A stretch of DNA of 33,913 bases, taken from positions 1 through 33,913 of the forward strand of contig JAPWTX010000017.1 in the NCBI GenBank assembly GCA_028275825.1. The letters are read 5' to 3'. The notes beneath the pieces are model-generated. The model was given only the letters and a program-made list of their open reading frames with translations, had not been told where the DNA came from and made no database searches. The translations under genes were made by a program, and so were the position numbers. Of this stretch, positions 16,617 to 26,300 are shown piece after piece (the first letter of the stretch is position 1; the number at the start of each line of letters is the position of its first letter). This DNA is from Ignisphaera sp. GTDB taxonomy: Archaea; Thermoproteota; Thermoprotei_A; Sulfolobales; Ignisphaeraceae.

Positions 16617-18041
16617 GTGTGGATAATGCCTATGTTTGTAAAGGTCATAGCATCGCTAGGACCTGCAAGTAGCGATACTGCTACTATTTTTGGCATGGTT
16701 AAGCAGGGGGTATCTGGCTTTAGAATAAACTTTTCGCATGGTGCTCCAGATGACTGGGCCAAGTATGTAGATGTGGTTAGGTCTGCTGAAGCTAGGTTTG
16801 GGAAGGCTATTGCTCTTATAGGTGATTTGCAGGGGCCCTCAATTAGAATTGGTAAGGTTGAGCAACCAATTGTTTTGAAGAAAGGTGAATCTGCTAAGAT
16901 TGTATTTGGTGGTGAGGCTAAGGGGGGTGATGAGAAGGTTATTCCAGTGCCTATTCAAAGATTTTTTGAGTTTATTGATGAGGGTGATATCCTTGTTATG
17001 GATGATGGAAGGACTAGGCTAAGAATTGCTGATGTGCAGCCAGATTATGTAGAGGTTGTTGCACTTACAGATTCTGTTATAACTTCTAGGAAAGCTATTG
17101 CTACATATGGTAAGGAAATAGATCTGCCCCCACTTAGTGAGAAGGACTTTGAGAATGTGAAGTTTGCCCTCGAACACAACTTTGATTATATAGGGCTTAG
17201 CTATGTGAGGAGCGGAAGTGATATAGATATTCTCAGGGATTATCTTAGGAGGATTGGAAGAGAAGATATTGGGGTTGTAGCCAAGATAGAGACTAAGAGC
17301 GCTGTAAAGAACCTTGACGAAATTGTTGAAAAATGCGATGTTGTTTTAGTTGCTAGGGGGGATCTCGGCATGAATTTCGGTCTTGAGGAGATACATGCGT
17401 TGCAGAGTAGGATAGTGGCTAAAGCCCTTGAAAGCAGGAAACCAGTTATAGTAGCAACCCAGCTTCTAGAGTCAATGGTAGAGAAACAAGTGCCTACAAG
17501 AGCAGAGGTTGTTGATGTTAGCACAGCTATTGAAATGGGTGTAGATGCCCTCATGCTAACTGGAGAAACATCTGTAGGAAAATACCCTCTAGAAGCTGTT
17601 TCATGGCTCACTAAAATAGCTAACTTCATTGAGAAGGAGACGCTGAGAAAGCAGTTAAAGGTAGTTGTAGAAAAAGCTAGGAGTAGGATAGATAACCTTC
17701 CAATAATGTTTGCAAAAGGTGTTTTGGAGCTCGCAGAAGATATGAATGCAAAGCTCGTGGTTTTCAGCATGCATGGAAACACCGCGAGGAGGTTATCAAC
17801 ATTAAGACCATCAATACCAGTTTATGTAGGTTCATCTAATGTGAATGTATTGAGAAAACTCGCTATTCTATGGGGGCTTCAGCCACTATATGTCGAAGCT
17901 CAGGGATATGAAGATGGATTGCAAAAAACTCTGCAAAAAGCTATAGAGTCGAATTATGTGAGTTATGGGGATCTTGTAGTAGCGACCTACGGTCTTAAGG
18001 AGCCTAGGCAGAGAATAGAGATTCAAAGAGTTGTGCACTAG
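16617..18041 (+). CDS. pyk: Pyruvate kinase
   Basis: The last step of glycolysis: phosphoenolpyruvate plus ADP gives pyruvate plus ATP, in the cytosol. The 474-residue length is normal. The order of motifs is K-V-I-A-S-L-G-P-A-S (9-18), R-I-N-F-S-H-G (about 37-43), D-L-Q-G-P (about 69-73), and M-D-D-G-R. The catalytic region V-V-A-K-I-E-T (about 220-226) holds the active-site lysine. A-R-G-D-L-G-M, A-T-Q-L-L-E-S-M and P-T-R-A-E-V follow, then a C-terminal regulatory-type domain (about 355-474). The start may be GTG 16617, ATG 16626 or ATG 16632; the last two match the usual distance to the first motif. The stop codon shares the palindrome CTAG with the stop of the convergent VWA gene. Confidence 0.96.
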   Translation: MWIMPMFVKVIASLGPASSDTATIFGMVKQGVSGFRINFSHGAPDDWAKYVDVVRSAEARFGKAIALIGDLQGPSIRIGKVEQPIVLKKGESAKIVFGGEAKGGDEKVIPVPIQRFFEFIDEGDILVMDDGRTRLRIADVQPDYVEVVALTDSVITSRKAIATYGKEIDLPPLSEKDFENVKFALEHNFDYIGLSYVRSGSDIDILRDYLRRIGREDIGVVAKIETKSAVKNLDEIVEKCDVVLVARGDLGMNFGLEEIHALQSRIVAKALESRKPVIVATQLLESMVEKQVPTRAEVVDVSTAIEMGVDALMLTGETSVGKYPLEAVSWLTKIANFIEKETLRKQLKVVVEKARSRIDNLPIMFAKGVLELAEDMNAKLVVFSMHGNTARRLSTLRPSIPVYVGSSNVNVLRKLAILWGLQPLYVEAQGYEDGLQKTLQKAIESNYVSYGDLVVATYGLKEPRQRIEIQRVVH

Positions 18042-19351
18042 CTTTGCACTACTTGCAAAATCTCTTTATCGGAAAGCTTCACAACCTTCATATACTCATC
18101 ACTCACTGTTTTGAGATCTTCGTTGTCACCCAAAATCATGACTGAGAGTAGTCTTGCCTTAGCATGTTGCAAAGCTTTTTTCACAAGGTTTTTCGCTATC
18201 CTGTCCTCCCCATCTGTAATTAAAATCACATCACTAGCTTCTTTAAAACCAAGCTTCATCATATCATTGCAAGCTGTGAGAAGAGCCTTTGATATATCTG
18301 TACCTCCACCATTTCTCACCATAGCTATGTACTCCAAGAACTTGACAACCTGACTTGGCTTAGCATTTGGTCTAACAGCTATGGATTCATAGGGCTCAGA
18401 GTCAAAGAACCTCATGTAAAAAGCCCTCCTCTCAAGCCTGCTCCTAATAAAGAGAGCTAGTGCAGTTGCTTTTGCCCACAGAATCTTGTTTCCATCCATG
18501 CTCCCTGATTTATCCAGTAAAACATATATAGGCCCCATGGTCAAGTACATCACCTTTTCAAACAGCAGTAAATCACCTTCTGCTACCTTTGTATAGAAGT
18601 ATACATCTGGATAAGCGAGCTCTGTATATACTATTCTTTCAACATCTGAGCCCCTGGTATACCCCTCGATCTCGCCTCTCTGATACCCAACCCTCCTCTT
18701 TTTCACAGCCATTGTTACATCAGGTATTCTGCTCAATACATTTAAAAGATTCCTTATATCAGTGTTTTTAGCAAGCTTTAGCACAGACGCTACATCATCA
18801 TCTAGATTCAACATGTGCCCTACACCAGCTTTATATCCATAAACAAAATTCTGAATCTCCTTCACATTTTCAGCTGCTTCCATACTTTTTCTAGCAGCAT
18901 TCTTAACAGCTTCCTCTAGACTCTTTCCACCCTCACCTGTGTCATCATGCTCTTTCTGCTGATTCCTCATACCATTCTCCCCTTTTCCACCACCCTGAGC
19001 ATAATTTTTCTCATTCCCTTCACTAAGCTCAGATAGGAGGTTAAGCAAGAATAGCGTGCCAATGGCGACAGAAGAAAAGCTGTCAGCAACAGTATATAGT
19101 CTCAGCTTCTTTACCTCCTCATCCATTAGAATAGTTTTTACAATCCTATACTGATCGTTTCTACCTAGAGAAACCTCAGAAACATCAGCTAAGCGTGGAA
19201 AGGGTAAGTAGAGACTGTAATATATATCTATTGCTAGATCTAGCGAAATATTTCCCCCACTCCTCAACTTCCTCAAGTTATCTAGTATCTTCTGCCCCTT
19301 GTACCTGGTGAACGGATCTTGGTAATCTATGTTCTTAAGTACCCCAGGCAT
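18038..19351 (-). CDS. VWA-domain protein (ViaA/CoxE-like), partner of the MoxR ATPase
   Basis: The C-terminal half is a von Willebrand factor A domain with an intact metal-ion-dependent adhesion site: D280-K-S-G-S284, G-G-G-T351-D and I-T-D380-G-E-D. The overall pattern resembles bacterial ViaA and CoxE-like proteins, which work with a MoxR/RavA AAA+ ATPase as a chaperone pair acting on metalloenzymes or membrane complexes. The N-terminal 250 residues are mostly helical, with a low-complexity, G/E/K/N-rich stretch at about 109-145. There is no signal peptide, so it is cytosolic. The ATG follows the moxR stop codon with no gap, and GGTAGGT upstream serves as a ribosome site. It is the last gene of the ABC/giant-protein cluster. 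Confidence 0.88.
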   Translation of the reverse strand: MPGVLKNIDYQDPFTRYKGQKILDNLRKLRSGGNISLDLAIDIYYSLYLPFPRLADVSEVSLGRNDQYRIVKTILMDEEVKKLRLYTVADSFSSVAIGTLFLLNLLSELSEGNEKNYAQGGGKGENGMRNQQKEHDDTGEGGKSLEEAVKNAARKSMEAAENVKEIQNFVYGYKAGVGHMLNLDDDVASVLKLAKNTDIRNLLNVLSRIPDVTMAVKKRRVGYQRGEIEGYTRGSDVERIVYTELAYPDVYFYTKVAEGDLLLFEKVMYLTMGPIYVLLDKSGSMDGNKILWAKATALALFIRSRLERRAFYMRFFDSEPYESIAVRPNAKPSQVVKFLEYIAMVRNGGGTDISKALLTACNDMMKLGFKEASDVILITDGEDRIAKNLVKKALQHAKARLLSVMILGDNEDLKTVSDEYMKVVKLSDKEILQVVQS

Positions 19352-20530
19352 TTACCTACCCTCTATCTTTCTTCTTATCTTCTCAAGAAGCTCATTTATC
19401 TGCTCAACTACCTCCACAGCCTTTTTATGTACATTCTCATCCTCACTTTCTTTAACTATAGACAAGACGCGGTCTCTTGTGGATTCAAGGTCACGGTATA
19501 TCTCAAGAAGTCTATACTCAACAAATCTAGAATTGACTACAGGGAAGGATGCTATGTAGTTGCCCACCTCTCTAACACTTATCTGTATCTCCTCAAGTTC
19601 CCTAAGATACTTGTAGGGAGTCTTTAACTCCTCCGCCAGAATTATGTTGACTTTCTCAAAGTCGTCTATGTCATGGGGTGCTACAAACTTTAATACAATG
19701 AGATCTTCTTCAATGGCCTTGAACCTTCCATTAAGTAGAGCATTTGCAGCTATTACTTTAAGTATTTTGCCCTTTCTCCTATCGGTTAAATGTATATTCT
19801 TTGATTCCAGCACAGAAAATAGCTTAAGAAGTTTTGACTCTACAGTACTCAAATCCACTTCAAATACAGCGCCTTGTAATCTCTGTAAAACACTTTTATC
19901 AATTGTTGCTTCAGGCTTTGGATAACCACTCTTCTCTATTTCCCACGCCTTTCTGAGCAAATTCTTCCAAAGCTCGTCTGGCACAGGCTTTACATAGTGT
20001 CTTAGCAAGAACCTATCATAGAGAGCTTCTAGTTCAGGCTCCTGGGGAACCTCATTGCTTGCTCCAAACAGGCTCCATAAAGCTACTCTAATCTCTGTGT
20101 AGCCATCATAGAAAAGCCTCTCATTCATAATGGTTAAGAGGGTGTTGAGTATAGCTGAGTTAGCCTTGAAGATCTCATCGAGAAACACTATCTCTGCTTC
20201 AGGAAGCTTGTTTGTAGTTATTCTCACATACCTGCCCTCCTTCAATGCATTTATATCCAGGGGTCCGAAGAGCTCTGCTGGCTCTGTGTATTTTGTCAAA
20301 AGGTAAATAAAGCATTTCATGTTGAGGAGCTGCGCAATTCTCCTAATCAATGCACTTTTTGCTGTGCCTGGCTCTCCTATTAATGTTGCATGCTCTTTTG
20401 TTAAAAGAGCTAAGAGGATTACCCTGGCTTCCTCCTCCCTTCCAACAAAAGGCTTTGATAACTCCATCAAAAGCTTTTGCAAAGTAGATAGCTCGCCACC
20501 ATCATGCTGGTTATCCACTTGTTTCGCCAT
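19352..20530 (-). CDS. MoxR/RavA-type AAA+ ATPase
   Basis: AAA+ ATPase with Walker A G-E-P-G-T-A-K-S, Walker [11 protein letters not shown] and the N-E-R-L-F segment. A sensor-1 region G-A-S-N-E-V-P-Q and L-E-A-L-Y-D-R-F follow, a combination characteristic of the RavA branch of MoxR. About 150 C-terminal residues are helical and probably carry the lid. Such ATPases couple ATP hydrolysis to the VWA partner encoded immediately downstream. I choose ATG 20530; the frame extends to a GTG at 20551 (7 more residues). Either start overlaps the end of the peptidase gene, so translation is probably coupled. The stop codon abuts the VWA start. Confidence 0.92.
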   Translation of the reverse strand: MAKQVDNQHDGGELSTLQKLLMELSKPFVGREEEARVILLALLTKEHATLIGEPGTAKSALIRRIAQLLNMKCFIYLLTKYTEPAELFGPLDINALKEGRYVRITTNKLPEAEIVFLDEIFKANSAILNTLLTIMNERLFYDGYTEIRVALWSLFGASNEVPQEPELEALYDRFLLRHYVKPVPDELWKNLLRKAWEIEKSGYPKPEATIDKSVLQRLQGAVFEVDLSTVESKLLKLFSVLESKNIHLTDRRKGKILKVIAANALLNGRFKAIEEDLIVLKFVAPHDIDDFEKVNIILAEELKTPYKYLRELEEIQISVREVGNYIASFPVVNSRFVEYRLLEIYRDLESTRDRVLSIVKESEDENVHKKAVEVVEQINELLEKIRRKIEGR

Positions 20531-22076
20531 GCCCACACTTACAGACCTCACACACTATATACTTTAGTAAATCTATATTAAATTTATAGCTTTCATAACA
20601 CTCAACAGCATTCCGCAAGCCGTTGACAGGAATGTTAAAAGTATTACTGAAGCACTGTAGAAAAGCTGTGAATTCTCTTACCCCAAACTTATTACCTATA
20701 TCAGAATTGACAAAAGTCCTTGTAGACACTCTTGTAAAAACCTTGAAAATACTCCAAACACTGTACTCACTGCATTTCCTTAACTCCTCAAAGAATGAGT
20801 AAAGCGATTCTGCAACATCAAGATTTACACCACCTTGCCTCACTATCTCATTACTCAAAACAGACTCAACATCTCTAAGCACATATCTATCTCTATACTC
20901 AGCTATCTTCTTAAGTATCTGCACAGCTTTTTCAGTAAATACCTCAATAGTGTTTATACTGATGGACTCGAGGGCATCTAACTCACTGTGGTAAATACCC
21001 CTAGTGATAGCTTCTTGGAATGAGTGAAGCGTTAGTGATGGTAGACCTGCTTGGGTAAATGAGAAAGAGTCGAAGACTATGCTATCATTTTCAATAGTGT
21101 TCAAATCCCTTAGCACGCTCATGAGGATGGGATTTGATGTTGAAATCCTTGCATTCTCCCCATAAACCACATCTATGTTTACAGCCGCTAACAACTCCTC
21201 AATGAGTTTATCATAATGCTTTGCCACAAAGTGTCTAGATCCTACAAGCCAGTAAAACGAGTTCAATGTCTCTGGAAACCCTTCTTCAGCCGTGAAAAGG
21301 GCTAATGATATATCAGTATTCTTCAGGAACCTCTCTAAACATCTCCTATACAAATTTATTGCTAGTGCTACGCCTAGCACATTATCTGAGGCTCCTGTTA
21401 GCCAATGGTCGTGGTGTGCAACTAGAATCACGTTGCCCCCACCACTATGCCTCCTAGCGAGCAGGTTATAACCATGGGACTTGAATGTATGTGATGAACC
21501 AAGAACTCTGCTGGCTGATGCAGCAAGCACCCTTCTAACAACGCTTCCTGGCAGCACAATGGTGGGGATATCTAAGCTCTCTGCATTTTCATACATCGCT
21601 ACAAGCTTGTTTAAAACAACAATCCTTCTAATAGTTTCACTAGTATCAGACAATATCAGTAGCCTTGGATTTCTCGTAGATAGAATAGCTGCTATTGTTG
21701 CAATATCGTCAGGGTCTCTAGGCGTATTCACAACAACTACTTTGCCATATATTTTCTTCTCTGGTAACTCTCTGCTGAGCACTTTATCATGGTTAAGAAA
21801 AATAGTTTCACCTTCTCTAAACTCGATATCTATGCTTCCACTATACGGAGGTTGTATTGCACATCTATATGTCTTACCTTCAACCTCTACATAGCAGTAG
21901 TCCTCAGTCCATGTGGTAACAGGGACAGGTTCTAACACCACTTCATCCGAACTTTCCTCCACAAAGCTCCTGATGTACTCAAGTAAGGAGAGCTCACTTT
22001 GCATACCTCCAACAACTTCTCCAAACCTCGCTATAGAACTAGCAGTATTCAGAACATCTCTAAAATCTATAATCAT
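20511..22076 (-). CDS. M28-family-like zinc metallopeptidase (cytosolic)
   Basis: The 521-residue protein has the ordered two-zinc ligands of peptidase family M28: H221-H-D223 in A-H-H-D-H-W, D231 in A-S-D-N, E264-E265 in F-T-A-E-E-G, D302 in N-I-D-V-V, and H363 in I-Y-H-S-E-L-D. It should be an aminopeptidase-type hydrolase. Residues about 80-200 form a separate alpha/beta insert of PA-domain type ahead of the catalytic core. The C-terminal 150 residues are helical, and the last nine hold C-x-C-x-H. There is no signal peptide or membrane segment, so it appears cytosolic, unusual for a gene next to an exporter. It starts 6 bases after the permease stop and overlaps moxR. Confidence 0.85.
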   Translation of the reverse strand: MIIDFRDVLNTASSIARFGEVVGGMQSELSLLEYIRSFVEESSDEVVLEPVPVTTWTEDYCYVEVEGKTYRCAIQPPYSGSIDIEFREGETIFLNHDKVLSRELPEKKIYGKVVVVNTPRDPDDIATIAAILSTRNPRLLILSDTSETIRRIVVLNKLVAMYENAESLDIPTIVLPGSVVRRVLAASASRVLGSSHTFKSHGYNLLARRHSGGGNVILVAHHDHWLTGASDNVLGVALAINLYRRCLERFLKNTDISLALFTAEEGFPETLNSFYWLVGSRHFVAKHYDKLIEELLAAVNIDVVYGENARISTSNPILMSVLRDLNTIENDSIVFDSFSFTQAGLPSLTLHSFQEAITRGIYHSELDALESISINTIEVFTEKAVQILKKIAEYRDRYVLRDVESVLSNEIVRQGGVNLDVAESLYSFFEELRKCSEYSVWSIFKVFTRVSTRTFVNSDIGNKFGVREFTAFLQCFSNTFNIPVNGLRNAVECYESYKFNIDLLKYIVCEVCKCGHGETSG

Positions 22077-22082
22077 CTCTCT

Positions 22083-23309
22083 TCACTCATATCTGAGGGC
22101 AACGGCTGGAGGTATTCTAGAGGCTCTGTAAGCAGGAAAAATACCGCCTGCAAGACCTATCAAGATTGTTAAAGTCATTGTTCTGGCTACATTTATTGGA
22201 GTTATTTTTGGAGGGGCTTTTATGACCATAACTGTAGTTGCAGCAGCTCTAATCTCGAATCCACGTGATGCAAGCATGTGGGCTCCTACAACCCCTAAAA
22301 ACATCCCTATAAACCCTCCAATTAGGCTCATAACAATGCTTTCCATAAGTATCATTACCAATACCTGTATATCGGTAAAACCCAGGGACTTGAGGAGCCC
22401 TATCTCCCTAGTTCTCTCAATTACAGAAGTTATCATTGTGGCAGCAACTCCTGCAATAGCAACAGCAAAGGCTGATAAAGATGCTGCAAACGATATAAAA
22501 TTCATTGCACCTATTATAGAGTTTGCTATGTTCGCTATACTCTGGAATGAGATTATGTTTGCAGAGTTTCCAAAAATATTTTGCAGCTGCTTCATAACCT
22601 CTGGGACATAGGCACTACTCTCTACAAGAACAAATACACCACTCCACTCACTTAAACCAAGCACTCTTTGCCCAGCTACAAGAGGTAAAAATATAGTGGT
22701 ATCGGGGCTCAGAATAAATGCACCGCCAAACTCATTCAGAACCCCTGCAACAGTTATAGATGCTCTCTTCACCTCTGACTTACCCTCAGAGGTCTTGATA
22801 TATGTTATTGTAATTACATCGCCAAGATCGTAAACCATGTTCCCATTATCATCGTAAGCAATCTTGTAGCCCACGAGAGCCTTAAGATAGTCAGTATCTG
22901 AAGGGATTGAGCCTTTGAGTACCTCAAGCCCTTTTATAGCCTCAAAAACTATATCAATGGGTATAGCATATATGAAAACTACTTTTGTTTGCGTACCTAC
23001 CTTGGCTTGAGCTTGAAGAGTGTAGAAAGGCTCAGCTCTCTTTACATGAGGAAGAGCCCTTATTGTGTCTAAATCTTTTTGAGTAAACCTATAGCCGCTT
23101 TCTGGAAAAAGCACTATTGCGTTTTGTCCAAGACCCTCAATTTGCGATATTACATAGTCTCCATAGCCATCTATAACACTAGATATCATCACCATGGCTA
23201 GAGGACCTATTGCAATGCCTACTATGGTGAGCAAAGCTCTAGCTCTTCTCTCTGTCAAAGCCTTGAATGCCAGTCTAAATATGTCGAAAACGAACTGCGT
23301 TACCGACAT
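22083..23309 (-). CDS. MacB/FtsX-type ABC transporter permease
   Basis: Four-helix permease of the MacB/LolC/FtsX class: a first membrane helix near residues 23-46, then a large extracellular domain (about 50-265, MacB core-domain like). Three helices follow at about 270-295, 315-345 and 370-395. These proteins do not form a channel for small solutes; they transmit ATP-driven motion to an extracytoplasmic partner. The segment E-R-T-R-E-I-G-L-L-K-S-L-G-F after the second helix is the typical coupling region for the ATPase. The start ATG has a strong GGAGAGG 1-2 bases upstream and lies 13 bases after the giant-protein stop, so the two are co-transcribed. Confidence 0.92.
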   Translation of the reverse strand: MSVTQFVFDIFRLAFKALTERRARALLTIVGIAIGPLAMVMISSVIDGYGDYVISQIEGLGQNAIVLFPESGYRFTQKDLDTIRALPHVKRAEPFYTLQAQAKVGTQTKVVFIYAIPIDIVFEAIKGLEVLKGSIPSDTDYLKALVGYKIAYDDNGNMVYDLGDVITITYIKTSEGKSEVKRASITVAGVLNEFGGAFILSPDTTIFLPLVAGQRVLGLSEWSGVFVLVESSAYVPEVMKQLQNIFGNSANIISFQSIANIANSIIGAMNFISFAASLSAFAVAIAGVAATMITSVIERTREIGLLKSLGFTDIQVLVMILMESIVMSLIGGFIGMFLGVVGAHMLASRGFEIRAAATTVMVIKAPPKITPINVARTMTLTILIGLAGGIFPAYRASRIPPAVALRYE

Positions 23310-23322
23310 CCTCTCCTATCCT

Positions 23323-26300
23323 CTAGTTCTTAGTGATTTCAGCAAAGCTCTTTTCAAGTGCTTTTGAATGGATCCTCACATATCTATACAAAATAATGCC
23401 TATTACTATGAGGAACGCTGCTACAAGACCTATAATGATGGTGTTATTGTATGTCACTACCTGTTGTGGAGCTGTTGTTGAGGACTCTATCTGCCTTATA
23501 GCTAGCGGTATTGTGTAGTTTAAGGTGTTTACACGCCCATAATCATCTCTATATATTAGCTGAAGCACAACTACATTGCTAGTCACACTATTTACATTCA
23601 TATCCAGTCTAAATGATGATTGCGAGGCTGGATCCACATCACCTATGAGAGTCTCTTGCCCAATGCTGCCATACATAGCTTTAATGACAACACTTCTCGC
23701 TGAGGCTATGCCATAATTTGCCACAGTTCCGGAAACAGTTATTGTTGATCCCTCAGCATTTGCTTTCGTCTCGATTAGCATGAGCTCTATGAATGGCTCT
23801 AGGATGAATGCTAGTGATGTGTTAAATACCTGAAGATCACCATAGACATCTCTATAGACAATTGATAGTGAGAATGGAACAGACATGTATCTGAGGTAAG
23901 TCTGGGTAGCTCCCATAGAAACTGCGAATGGGTTGTAAACCAGTGTAAAGCTGATATTTGTGAGCATGTATGGATTCAAAACATCTACATATTTAACTGC
24001 TTGCTGAGGTATGAGCATAGCTGCATATGGAACCAGATAGACATAGACGTTGTAGAGAGGTGCTGAACCCCTGTTTATCAGCCCTATGCTAACGCTTGCC
24101 ACCCCCCTCTTCACAGCTATGCTTGTTGGAGCCACGACATCTACGATTTTTGCTGAGCCCAGTACATCGATCTCAAAGCTTATTGGCAGCCTTCTGATGT
24201 TATTCCACTGGTCAACAAAGTTGATAATGGCATTTGCTTTAAATGCTCCTGTCCTATTCGTAACTATGTTTAGCCTAAGGTAAAAGTACATTAAATCCCC
24301 ATAGCTAAACCCTTCTGTAGGTGTCTGCACTTGTTGTGCGAGCATTGAGGAAAGCAGTTGCGTTACTTGAACAGGTGTCATCTTCGCAACCTGGATTTGC
24401 TGCAATATATTGGTGGCTGAAGCAGGAACCCTAGTAATTGATGTGTTAGTATCTGCAGATACTATTCCAGGCGGTAGCTCCACCTCCATCACAACACCCT
24501 TCATACTTGGGTTATAGTTGTCTCTCACTACAACCATTAACAAGGCGCCGTATTCTGGAGGCTGTGGAGATCCCCCAACCCAGTAGACATTAACAACACC
24601 AATGCTGTTGTTCAAATCGTTTATGACAAGACTTATGTTAAGTTCATCCTCAACAAGCGTGTTTGGAGTCCCTGTTTCAACCACGTATTTTGCTAGAAGT
24701 TTTGCTGCATACCTACCCGGCTTAATGTTGCCAACAGATAGCTGGAGCTGTACTGTAAACTGTTGGAGACTATTTATAGGACCAGCTACATAGGCCTTGG
24801 CTGTGTTGCCCCACTTTGTGTAGAAGCCTTGTGGTAGAAGGAGATCAATGTCTATTCCAGAGACTCTGTAGGGCCACCTATTTGCTAAGGTTATTACTAG
24901 AGTTGCGTTTTCTGTATCAGGGTAAACAGGCCAGTTGTTGTTCCAAGAGGCATCAACTAGTTCAAGCCCTCTACCACTAGCAGGTTCTTCGACTGGTAAG
25001 GAAACTGTGAACTGCTTTGAATCACTTATTGCTGTGCCAAATTCTGTAAACAGATACTCTGTTACTACACTAAATATTATCATCCCTCCTCTACCTACAT
25101 AACCCAGATCAGCGTATAACGTTGCTGAGCAGAAAGCTCCTGAAGCAAGTTGCATTGAACACGCTTCGGAGCTCTTCACCATCATTACACTGGTGTTGAG
25201 GGGGCTAACCTTAATTACAACTGCTTCAACTGGGTAATAACCTAGATTGCTAAGCGTCACTGTCAAAGCAACATTTCTCTGCCCAACTAAGGCTCTAGAT
25301 GGTGTTTGGGTCCCCCAATATACTGATGCAATAGCTATTGATGGTCTGTAATATTTGTAGCTAGCTATAGGCACAGTGACTCTATGTCTCTCTGCAAATA
25401 GTGAGAGTGTTGAACCACTTCTCACTGCATATGTTAGATTCAGCAGAATTTCAACATTCTTTGCTGTGGCATTTGGAGATACATCAACATCTAGATCAAC
25501 ACTACATGTACCCCCAGCCGCAACACCATTAGCACACGTACCGCTAACATCATTTATCCTTAGCTCTGCTGGAGCTATAACCTCTGGTTTTACCCATGCA
25601 ACTTGTGTGCTCTTTGCATTGGCAAGGTCAATGGATATTGTTATTCCTCTAGCTGATGGGAGTAGGGGTGCATAAACCCCTCTAAGCGATGTGTGTAAAG
25701 AGGTTATCCGAAATACTGCTAGACTTTCAACAGTTGATAGCGTTAGGTTAAACACTTTCAAGGCCTTGTAAAAGGCATTTCTACCTGTTGTCAATACTGC
25801 TGAGATTACTAGTGTTACATGAACAGTCTTATTCTTTACCTCAACATCGCTAAACCTCATAGTCTGAATCTCACCATAATTAATAGGCGTTGTAATTACC
25901 TGAACAGCCTCGCTCAAACCACTCAAGAAACTTGCGCCAGCAAGTCTAGCCTGAGTCACAACACTTTCTATGGTGTCTATTGAGAATGACTGCAGAGTTA
26001 TGTATATCTCAGCACCACTAGAATCTACACTAATAGGGTTGTTCACCCAGCCAAAATCGGCTACTGACACATTGAGAATTGGGCTATCTATACGTAGGAG
26101 AATCGTGAAGTATTGTGTAAACCAGTATTCACTAGGAGCCCTTGCCAAGGCCTCTACCTTTACAACTACTGGGTAGAAACCGCTTTCTGGCGAGGTAACA
26201 TCTATACCTCCAACCTCAACATTTATGTACTGTCCATACCTATAATCACCGTTTACAGCAATTGTTCTACTCCTATTCCCACTCTCAAAAATCATTTGAT

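Noticed and set aside
21481-21894. 137-codon plus-strand open frame inside the peptidase gene
   Set aside because: Fully antisense to the M28 coding region, with the skewed composition expected of a shadow frame.
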